Shown piece by piece: positions 57,293 through 64,000 of a stretch of DNA of 64,000 nt. Under the pieces are notes generated by a model. The model ran no database searches, was not told the origin of the DNA, and worked only from the letters and a program-made list of their open reading frames with translations. How positions within the stretch are numbered: the stretch's first letter is position 1; every line of letters begins with the position of its first letter. This stretch comes from Chromatiales bacterium (GTDB taxonomy: Bacteria > Pseudomonadota > Gammaproteobacteria > Steroidobacterales > GCA-2729495), in NCBI GenBank assembly GCA_024234935.1, contig JACKNI010000007.1:1-64000 (forward strand). Direction: 5' to 3'. A program made the translations under genes and the position numbers.

Positions 57293-58060
57293 GTGGCCGC
57301 TGTCTACGACGCCTTCGCCCGCGACTATCAGCGCAGCAAGGCCTCACCGCTGCGCGCGGCCATCGAAAGCTGGACCATCGATCGCCTGCTCGGTGATATC
57401 CGGGGATCCGCGATCTTCGATGCAGGCTGCGGCGACGGCTTTCATGCCCGGCGACTGATGGCAAGGGGCGCAGGCCGCATAGCCGGCGTGGACGTTTCGG
57501 CGGCGATGATCCGGCTCGCACGCGAGGAGGAGAGCCGGGAGCCGCTGGGCATCCTGTACCAGTGCTGTGCGGTCGAGGACTTGCCGGAGCTGCCCTGTGC
57601 CGGTTACGGAGCAAGCGGTTTCGACATCGTGCTGGCTGCCTATCTGCTGCACTACGCGCCATCGGTCGAGGTGCTCGCCCGCATGTGCCAGCGGCTTGCG
57701 AACGTACTGAAGCCCGGCGGTCGTCTCGTCGCCCTCGTCGAGAATCCGGACCAGACGGTGGCCGACTACGCCGGCTATGCGCCCTACGGCTTTGACAAGG
57801 TCGCGGCGGAGCCGCGTGCCGAAGCCAGCCGGATCCGCTACTCGCTGGTAGCCGGGCGGCAGATGATCCGCTTTGATACCTGGTACTACTCGCGCGACAG
57901 CTACGAGCGTGTGCTGCGCGACGCCGGCTTCAGCGCGATCGCATGGCACCCGCTGGAACTCGACCCTGATGCCGGGTCTGCCGGCTACTACGCTGACTAT
58001 CTGCGTAACCCGCCGGTACTGGGCCTGACAGCCGATTTCCCCGGGATGCGGCGATCATGA
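57293..58060 (+). CDS. Class I SAM-dependent methyltransferase
   Basis: 255 residues from the GTG at 57293, two bases after the deaminase stop. MAAVYDAFARDYQRSK is the usual cap, followed by motif I IFDAGCGDGFHARRL, the acidic loop AGVDVSAAMI, FDIVLAAYLLHYAP and LKPGGRLVALVENP. It resembles Methyltransf_11/25 small-molecule methyltransferases. Its stop overlaps the NRPS1 ATG, so it is coupled to the NRPS and probably modifies the product or a precursor. Confidence 0.87.
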   Translation: MAAVYDAFARDYQRSKASPLRAAIESWTIDRLLGDIRGSAIFDAGCGDGFHARRLMARGAGRIAGVDVSAAMIRLAREEESREPLGILYQCCAVEDLPELPCAGYGASGFDIVLAAYLLHYAPSVEVLARMCQRLANVLKPGGRLVALVENPDQTVADYAGYAPYGFDKVAAEPRAEASRIRYSLVAGRQMIRFDTWYYSRDSYERVLRDAGFSAIAWHPLELDPDAGSAGYYADYLRNPPVLGLTADFPGMRRS

Positions 58061-61038
58061 GTACGCTGTTGCGCACACCGCTGCCGCAGTCCGATGCGCC
58101 GGATGCATGCCTGTCGCTCAGCCTGCTGGAACGCCTCGCCGCCCACGTGCAGCTGCGGCCCGACGCGCCGGCAATCGTCTGTGGCGAACAACAGCTGGCT
58201 TATGCAGCGCTTGATGCTGCGGCCAACCGGCTTGCGCATCGCCTGCAGGATCTCGGCGTTGCCCGCGATGTGCCAGTCGGCATCTGTCTCGAGCCCGGAA
58301 CCGAGCTGCTGGTTGCGATGCTCGCCGTGCTGAAGGCCGGTGGCGCTTACTTGCCGCTGGATCCGGCCTGGCCTCGCGAACGCCTGCAGCAGATGCTGGG
58401 TGTCGTGAATCCGGCGGTGCTGATCAGCTGTGCCCGCCTGCGCGAGCGTTGCCCGGCCGGCATGCATGAGCTGCTTGATCTCGATCAGGAGCACGCGCGG
58501 ATTGCGGCATGCAGTGCTGCGGATCCGGCAGTGGAGATCGTTCCGGAGCAGCTCTGCTACCTGATGTTCACTTCCGGTTCCGGCGGCGCGCCCAAGTGCG
58601 TGATGGTCACGCATGGCAATCTCGCCGGGCTGTTTCCGCCGCTCTGCGCGGCGCTCGAGTTCGGTTCCGATGATGTCTGGAGCTGGTTTCATTCCGCTTC
58701 CTTCGGCTTCTCGGTCTGGGAGATCCACGGTGCGCTGCTGCACGGTGGCTGCCTGCAGGTGGTGCCCGAAGTGGTCCGCAATGCACCCGCTGCACTCGGT
58801 GCCTGGATTGCCGAGCGGGGTGTGACGGTCTTCAGCCAGACGCCGTCAGCCCTGCGCCGGCTGCTCGGCGTGGCACCTTTTCATCAGGCGATCGCCGGCA
58901 GCCGGTTGCGTTATCTCGCGCTCAGTGGCGAGGCGCTGCGGCCGGAAGACATCGCCACCTGGCATCACTACCAGGATGCAGAACGACAACCCTCTGCGCC
59001 ACGACTGCTCAGCACCTACGCGCTGACCGAGACCGCTGGCCAGGTAACCTTGCGCATTTACGGCGCAGCTGATTCCGGCAGCGAAGCAGTGCGCAATATC
59101 GGCCAGCCCCTCGGCGGTCGTCACGTGCTGGTACTGGATGCTGCCGGCCGGCCCGTCGCTCCGGGCGAAGCGGGCGAACTGTGGGTGGCCGGTACCTGTG
59201 TCGCGGCGGGCTATTTCGGCGACGCATCGCTCACCGCACAGCGCTTCACCACGCATGTCGTGGCCGGGCAGGGATTGCTGCGCGGTTACCGGACCGGTGA
59301 CCAGGTGCGGCTGCGCGCTGATGGCGCACTCGAGTATCTGGGCCGTGCCGATATGCAGCTCAAGTATCGGGGCTACCGTATCGAGCCTGCGGAAATCGAA
59401 GCCGCATTGCGTGGCCACCCGGGCGTACGCGATGCAGCCGTGGCACTGCAGAGCGATGTGGCCGGCAATCCGCGCCTCACGGCGCACATCGTCAGCGCGG
59501 AAACAAAGGCGGATGCAACCGGACTGGAGTTCTGGCCTTCGCTGGGCGCGTATGAGGTATACGACGAGTTCCTGTACGGACTGATGAACGCCGAACCGGT
59601 GCGGCTGAACGCTTATCGCGCGGCTTTCGCCGGCAGCGTGCCTGGCAAGGCTGTACTCGATATAGGTACCGGCAGCGATGCTGTGCTGGCGCGCCTGTGT
59701 ATCGAAGCCGGTGCCCGTCACGTGTATGCGGTTGAAATACTCGAGGCGGCAGCACGGCAGGCAGCTGAACTGGTGCGCACGCTGGGGCTCGAAGATCGCA
59801 TCACCGTTTTGCACGGTGATATTGCAGCCATGGTGCTGCCGGAGCCGGTCGAAGTGTGTACCCAGGGCATCATCGGCAATATCGGCAGTGCCGATGGCAT
59901 CGTGGCGGTCTGGAATGCCGCACGCCGCAATTTTGCTGCGGGCTGCGTGCCGGTCCCGTCCCGTTGCGTCACCCGGCTTGCGCTGATGGAGTTGCCTGCC
60001 GCAGCGCGCGAGCGGCCACGTTTTTCGCCGCTTGCCGCCGACTACGTGCGGCGCATGTTCATGCTGACCGGAAAACCCTTCGATGTGCGTCTCTGCGTGC
60101 GCAACGTCAAAGCTGCGGACCTGCTGACCGCAGGTACCGATTTCGAAGTGCTGGAGTTCCACGGGCCGTTGCCGCCCGGCCACATCGGCAGTGCCGAACT
60201 CGAAGTGCGACGTGACGGATACCTGGATGGCTGCCTGCTGTGGACCGTGGTGTCTGCCGATGCCGTACACACGGTGGACTATCTGCAGGAGCAGCGTGCC
60301 TGGCTGCCGGTGTTCGTGCCGATGGCAGAAACCGGCATCACCGTGCATCGTGGCGATGTCGTGCGCATCAGCTGGCGGGCTTTCAACGAGTCAGATCCGC
60401 GCCATCCGGATTACGAGTTGTGCGTGTCCCTGGGCGCGGAGGGCGACAGGCCGGCGCGCGAGTTCAGGCAGGTGACGCGCCATTCAGGCACCGAGGCGGG
60501 TGCGATGCGACTGCATCGCGAACTGCTGGCGGATGTCGGTAGCGAGGATCAGGTGGTGTCGGTCGACGCCCTGCGAGCCTGGCTCGGCGATCGCGTACCC
60601 GAATACATGGTGCCGCAGAGCTGGCTGTTCCTGCCGGAGCTGCCGCTGACGCCGGGCGGAAAACTCGACCGCGAGGCGCTGCCCGCACCGGGCCGATATC
60701 GGCCGCGGCTTGCTGCTGCAGCCATCGCCCCGCGCAATGCCGTGGAGAATGCTGTTGCCGGACTCTGGGCGCGGGCGCTGGGCCTGGAAGCGATTGGCGT
60801 CGAGGACAACTTTTTTGATCTGGGTGGTGACTCGATCACCGCGGTGCAACTCACCACGACGACCCAGCGCTGGCTGGATGCGCCGGTACCGCTCGCAGCC
60901 CTGTTCGATGCGCCTACGGTGGCCGCGATGTGCCGCCATCTCGAAGCGGCATATGCAGCACCGCTTGCGGCCGCACTCGGGCGCGGTGGGGCTCATATGC
61001 AGCAAGGCTCGATGGATCGCGAGCACGGCGAGCTATGA
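58057..61038 (+). CDS. NRPS1: adenylation domain interrupted by PRMT-like methyltransferase, plus carrier domain
   Basis: 993 residues. A domain part 1 (about 20-475): A3 LMFTSGSGGAPKCVMVTHGN, A4 region SFGFSVWEIHGALLHGG, A5 STYALTETAGQ, A7 YRTGD, A8 GRADMQLKYRGYRIEPAEIE. An inserted domain (about 490-835) has AYEVYDEFLYGLMNAEPVRLNAY, VLDIGTGS (motif I), HVYAVE and PEPVEVCTQGIIGNIG, then a barrel part WLPVFVPMAETGITVHRGD. This order matches protein arginine methyltransferases. The A domain resumes at LPLTPGGKLDREALP (A10), followed by a carrier domain with DNFFDLGGDSITAV (Ser926). There is no condensation domain, so it is a loading module. It overlaps both neighbours by ATGA. Confidence 0.9.
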   Translation: MSTLLRTPLPQSDAPDACLSLSLLERLAAHVQLRPDAPAIVCGEQQLAYAALDAAANRLAHRLQDLGVARDVPVGICLEPGTELLVAMLAVLKAGGAYLPLDPAWPRERLQQMLGVVNPAVLISCARLRERCPAGMHELLDLDQEHARIAACSAADPAVEIVPEQLCYLMFTSGSGGAPKCVMVTHGNLAGLFPPLCAALEFGSDDVWSWFHSASFGFSVWEIHGALLHGGCLQVVPEVVRNAPAALGAWIAERGVTVFSQTPSALRRLLGVAPFHQAIAGSRLRYLALSGEALRPEDIATWHHYQDAERQPSAPRLLSTYALTETAGQVTLRIYGAADSGSEAVRNIGQPLGGRHVLVLDAAGRPVAPGEAGELWVAGTCVAAGYFGDASLTAQRFTTHVVAGQGLLRGYRTGDQVRLRADGALEYLGRADMQLKYRGYRIEPAEIEAALRGHPGVRDAAVALQSDVAGNPRLTAHIVSAETKADATGLEFWPSLGAYEVYDEFLYGLMNAEPVRLNAYRAAFAGSVPGKAVLDIGTGSDAVLARLCIEAGARHVYAVEILEAAARQAAELVRTLGLEDRITVLHGDIAAMVLPEPVEVCTQGIIGNIGSADGIVAVWNAARRNFAAGCVPVPSRCVTRLALMELPAAARERPRFSPLAADYVRRMFMLTGKPFDVRLCVRNVKAADLLTAGTDFEVLEFHGPLPPGHIGSAELEVRRDGYLDGCLLWTVVSADAVHTVDYLQEQRAWLPVFVPMAETGITVHRGDVVRISWRAFNESDPRHPDYELCVSLGAEGDRPAREFRQVTRHSGTEAGAMRLHRELLADVGSEDQVVSVDALRAWLGDRVPEYMVPQSWLFLPELPLTPGGKLDREALPAPGRYRPRLAAAAIAPRNAVENAVAGLWARALGLEAIGVEDNFFDLGGDSITAVQLTTTTQRWLDAPVPLAALFDAPTVAAMCRHLEAAYAAPLAAALGRGGAHMQQGSMDREHGEL

Positions 61039-64000
61039 CCATCGCGGAGCTGCTCGCGGCAACGCGCGCGGCGGGAATCACGCTGCGGGTCGAGCGCGGG
61101 CGTCTGCTCTTTGACGCGCCGGCTGGCGCGCTGACCCCGGAACTGCGTCAGGCCCTCAGCGAACGCAAGCCGGAGCTGCTGGACTATTTCCACAACGGGA
61201 ACCCGGCGCCACTCGGCTTTGCACAGCAGAGCCTCTGGTTCCTGCATGAACTCTATCCGCAGGACACCGGCGCCAGCGAGCAGTTTGCGATCCGTATCGA
61301 TGGTCCGCTCGATCCGACGCTGCTCGCGCGGGCCTGGCATGCCCTGCTTGCGCGTCATTCGATACTGCGTACGACTTTCAGTGAAAAGGACGGCCAGGTC
61401 TGGCAGGTACCGGCAGCACCGCAGCTGAATGGTCCGCCGCTGTTGCAGGTCAATGTCGGTACGGTGCAGTCCGGTCTGCTGGAAATCGCTGCCACAGCGT
61501 TGCGTGAGCCCTTCGACCTGCGGCGTGGTCCGCTGCTGAAGCCGCAACTCTGCCGTATGGCCGACGAGCAGCACGTACTGCTGGTCACGGCACATCACAT
61601 CATCGCTGACGGGCTGTCGGTTCCGGTCATTCGCGCGGAGCTGGTTGCGCTCTATCAGGCACTGCTCGCGGGGAAGCCATCACCGCTGCCACCGCTGCAG
61701 CTCGAGTATGCGGACGTGGCGCGTGCGCAGCTGCAGACCGATGCGCAGCATGAAACCGGCGTGCTGCAGCGCTGGCAGGAGATACTCGCATCGCCGCCGC
61801 CTGCGGCCCTGCATGCGCTGGTGCGTCCGCGGCGGGGCACCAAAATCTCCCGGCGCTCTGCCTTTAGCCTGGAGGCGTCGCTGGCCGACAGGCTGCGTCG
61901 ACTCGCACGTGACAGCGGCACCACTCCGTATGTCGTGCTGCTGGCCGCGTTTCGTGTACTGCTGGTCCGTCTGACCGGGCAGCACGATCTGGTGATCGGT
62001 ACGCCGATGACCCTGCGGGATACGCCCGAGCAGCGCGAGATGATCGGCTGCCTGGTGAACCCGGTTGCCTTGCGGACGCCGGTCGAACTGCAGGATTCAT
62101 TTCGCAGTCACCTGTTGCGTGAGCGGGCAATGGTGCTCGAGGCCATGCAGTACCGGAATGTGCCTTTTTCGCGGGTAGTGGCTGCCGTCAGCCCGGAGCG
62201 AAAACTGGATGAGCATCCGCTGTTCCAGATCCTGTTTTCATGGGAGACCGGTATACAGCCGGAACCGGTGGTCATCGCCCCGGCTGATGCTGCGCCTGAG
62301 GTGCGCTTTTGCCTCCTGTCCCTGCCGGCCGAACGCGCTTCGTACTTTGACCTCGAGTGTCTGCTGCGCGATGCGGGTGAAGGGCAGCCGATGGACGGCT
62401 ATTTCGCCTGGTCGACGGCTGTGCTTGAGGACCTGGTCGGCGCACAACTGGCGCAGATATACGCAGTGCTGCTTGCTGCAATCATCGACCGTCCGGATGC
62501 GCCGATGGCCGGGCTCAGCCTGCTGTCCGAAGTCGCACGCCGGAAGATCCTTCATGACTGGAACGATACGGCTGCGCCGTACCCGGAGCGGACATCGTTG
62601 CATGACGCCTTTCTTGAGCAGGCCCGTCGCGTGCCGGAGGCGCCGGCGCTGCACACCACCACAGGGCTCTGGAGCTACGCCCGGCTTGAGGAGCGCAGCG
62701 CAGAGCTGGCGGCCGACCTGACCGCCTGTGGTCTGCAGCCCGGCATGCCGGTGGGCCTGTGCATGCCGCGCTCGGCCGAAGCTGTCGTTGCGCTGCTCGG
62801 TATCCTGCGTGCGGGCGGCGTGATCGTCCCGCTGGATCCGGCCTGGCCGCTGGCACGTCTGCAGTTTGTCGCCGCCGATGCGGGCGTGCAGATCGTGCTT
62901 CGCGACCTGCATCCCTTCCGGCCGGATGCGCCGCTGAAGCCGGCCGTACCGGCGCCAGCCGACGCTGCAGTGATCCTCTATACCTCGGGCTCCACGGGCA
63001 TGCCGAAAGGCGCGTTGACCACGCATGCTTCGGCGGTCAATCGTTGCCACTGGATGTGGCAGGGCTACGGCTTCGGTGCGGAGGACGTGTTTGCGCTGCG
63101 CACCAGTTTCGGGTTTATCGATTCGCTGTGGGAGATCTTCGGCGCGCTCGGTCACGGTATCCCGCTGGTGATCGTGCCGGACGATATTGCCGGCGATGCG
63201 CTGCGCCTGCCGGACTTCCTGCGCGCTCATGCGGTCACGCACCTGGTGCTCGTGCCCTCGCTGCTGCGCGCACTGCTCGATGCAATGCCGGCGGGAGGGC
63301 TGCCCGCGCTCAGCAGTTGCATCAGCAGCGGCGAGCCGCTGGATCCGGCGCTCGCGCGGCGTTTCCGCTCGGCTTTTCCCGGCGCGCGGCTGCTGAACAC
63401 CTATGGCACCTCGGAGATCTGGGATGCCACCTGTCATGAAGTGACCGGGTTGTCCGCGGCGACGGAGCGTGTGCCGATCGGCCGGCCGGTTGCCAATGCG
63501 AGCGTCCATGTACTCGATGCCAACGCCGAGCTGCTGCCGCCGGGCATTCCCGGCGAGCTGTACGTTGGCGGCATCGGGGTCGGACCCGGCTACTGGCAGC
63601 GGCCGGAACTGACAGCGGAGAAGTTCATCACGCTCCGTCTCGCCACGGATGGCGAGCCGCTACGTCTGTATCGCAGTGGCGATCGCGCGCGCTGGCTTGC
63701 TGACGGCCAGATTGAGTGTCTGGGCCGGCTCGATGCCCAGTTCAAGCTGCGCGGGCTGCGCATCGAGCCGGGCGAGATCGAGAGTGCGCTCACTGCCCAT
63801 CCGGCCGTCGCCGGCGCCATCGTCACAATCTGCGGAGAGGGCGAGGCCGCGCGCCTCGTCGCCGGCGTGGTGCGCGCTGCACAGGCGGATACCGGGTCCG
63901 ATGCAGAACTGTGGTCAGGATTGCGCACACATCTGCGCCGCTTGTTGCCGGCGCACATGCTGCCGGCCGGCTGGCAATGCCTCGATCAGTTGCCGCTGAC
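61035..64000 (+). CDS. NRPS2: TubC-type docking, condensation and adenylation domains (runs off the window)
   Basis: The frame is open from the ATG at 61035, which overlaps the NRPS1 stop as ATGA, to the window edge (988 complete codons). Residues 1-55 (MTIAELLAATRAAGITL onward) match the TubC_N docking domain. A condensation domain (about 58-490) has the active site TAHHIIADGLS (His187-His188) and GTPMTLRDTPEQREMIGCLVN. An adenylation domain begins about 510: A3 LYTSGSTGMPKGAL, A4 region SFGFIDSLWEIFGAL, A5 NTYGTSEIW, A7 YRSGD, A8 GRLDAQFKLRGLRIEPGEIE. It would extend the chain loaded on NRPS1. Confidence 0.92.
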   Translation, partial: MTIAELLAATRAAGITLRVERGRLLFDAPAGALTPELRQALSERKPELLDYFHNGNPAPLGFAQQSLWFLHELYPQDTGASEQFAIRIDGPLDPTLLARAWHALLARHSILRTTFSEKDGQVWQVPAAPQLNGPPLLQVNVGTVQSGLLEIAATALREPFDLRRGPLLKPQLCRMADEQHVLLVTAHHIIADGLSVPVIRAELVALYQALLAGKPSPLPPLQLEYADVARAQLQTDAQHETGVLQRWQEILASPPPAALHALVRPRRGTKISRRSAFSLEASLADRLRRLARDSGTTPYVVLLAAFRVLLVRLTGQHDLVIGTPMTLRDTPEQREMIGCLVNPVALRTPVELQDSFRSHLLRERAMVLEAMQYRNVPFSRVVAAVSPERKLDEHPLFQILFSWETGIQPEPVVIAPADAAPEVRFCLLSLPAERASYFDLECLLRDAGEGQPMDGYFAWSTAVLEDLVGAQLAQIYAVLLAAIIDRPDAPMAGLSLLSEVARRKILHDWNDTAAPYPERTSLHDAFLEQARRVPEAPALHTTTGLWSYARLEERSAELAADLTACGLQPGMPVGLCMPRSAEAVVALLGILRAGGVIVPLDPAWPLARLQFVAADAGVQIVLRDLHPFRPDAPLKPAVPAPADAAVILYTSGSTGMPKGALTTHASAVNRCHWMWQGYGFGAEDVFALRTSFGFIDSLWEIFGALGHGIPLVIVPDDIAGDALRLPDFLRAHAVTHLVLVPSLLRALLDAMPAGGLPALSSCISSGEPLDPALARRFRSAFPGARLLNTYGTSEIWDATCHEVTGLSAATERVPIGRPVANASVHVLDANAELLPPGIPGELYVGGIGVGPGYWQRPELTAEKFITLRLATDGEPLRLYRSGDRARWLADGQIECLGRLDAQFKLRGLRIEPGEIESALTAHPAVAGAIVTICGEGEAARLVAGVVRAAQADTGSDAELWSGLRTHLRRLLPAHMLPAGWQCLDQLPL

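Noticed and set aside
58846..60348. 500-codon minus-strand frame within NRPS1
   Set aside because: Shadow of the NRPS coding sequence; no ribosome binding site or conserved domain.
1..64000. tRNA, rRNA or CRISPR features
   Set aside because: No cloverleaf-like intergenic segment, ribosomal sequence or regularly spaced repeat array was seen; intergenic gaps are all under 300 bases.

Overview
The window reads as a chromosomal segment of a high-GC gammaproteobacterium, probably environmental and uncultured. Evidence for this is the proteobacterial housekeeping set (RdgC, SlyX, ArfB, CspA), an MSHA-type type IV pilus operon, a REPIN-like palindrome pair and a PEP-CTERM-like sorted protein. Some cargo is unusual for this group: a complete coenzyme F420 operon, four luciferase-like (LLM) oxidoreductases, an Rv2949c-type chorismate lyase and an NRPS operon. 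Most neighbouring genes inside operons overlap by ATGA or GTGA. No rRNA, tRNA, CRISPR array or intact insertion sequence was seen.

Layout. 1-2,278: 3' part of a GH63-type glycosidase, followed by a REPIN-like palindrome pair. 2,347-10,559 (minus): a five-gene signalling operon with two membrane histidine kinases and three receiver proteins (REC-HDOD, REC with a degenerate HD-GYP, REC alone). The two kinases share an identical 892-bp 3' segment. 10,766-18,990: small acidic protein, MFS transporter, anchored ferrochelatase-like protein, LLM oxidoreductase, GST, lipoprotein solute-binding protein, DUF1838 protein and a CurA/PTGR-type reductase. 19,084-30,599 (minus): MSHA-like pilus operon with secretin, ATPase, platform protein, MshI/J/K/N-like proteins and pilins. 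30,850-33,315: OmpA and a small barrel protein, divergent from the chorismate lyase. 33,347-44,129: two PQQ dehydrogenases flanking a coiled-coil pair, three LLM oxidoreductases, an SNase-fold nuclease, a truncated gdx/sugE and a HemE homologue with a Tat-like leader. 44,144-50,775: ArfB, a CopD-like membrane protein, a sorted surface protein, a phosphotransferase-kinase fusion, CspA, SlyX and RdgC.

50,802-56,274 (minus) holds fno-cofE-cofD-cofC-fbiC, which covers FO formation, the lactyl-phosphate-type side chain, polyglutamylation and an F420:NADP reductase. Divergent from it, starting at 56,477, is a tightly coupled operon: queD, nucleoside deaminase, SAM methyltransferase, NRPS1 (A-PCP with an inserted methyltransferase), and NRPS2 (docking-C-A, running off the window).

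The most novel element is NRPS1. The domain inserted in its adenylation domain resembles protein arginine methyltransferases, both Rossmann part and beta-barrel, rather than the usual NRPS N-methyltransferase. Together with queD, the deaminase and the adjacent F420 operon, this suggests an undescribed peptide pathway that may carry a pterin or deazapurine part or F420-dependent reductions. That link is inference from gene order only.
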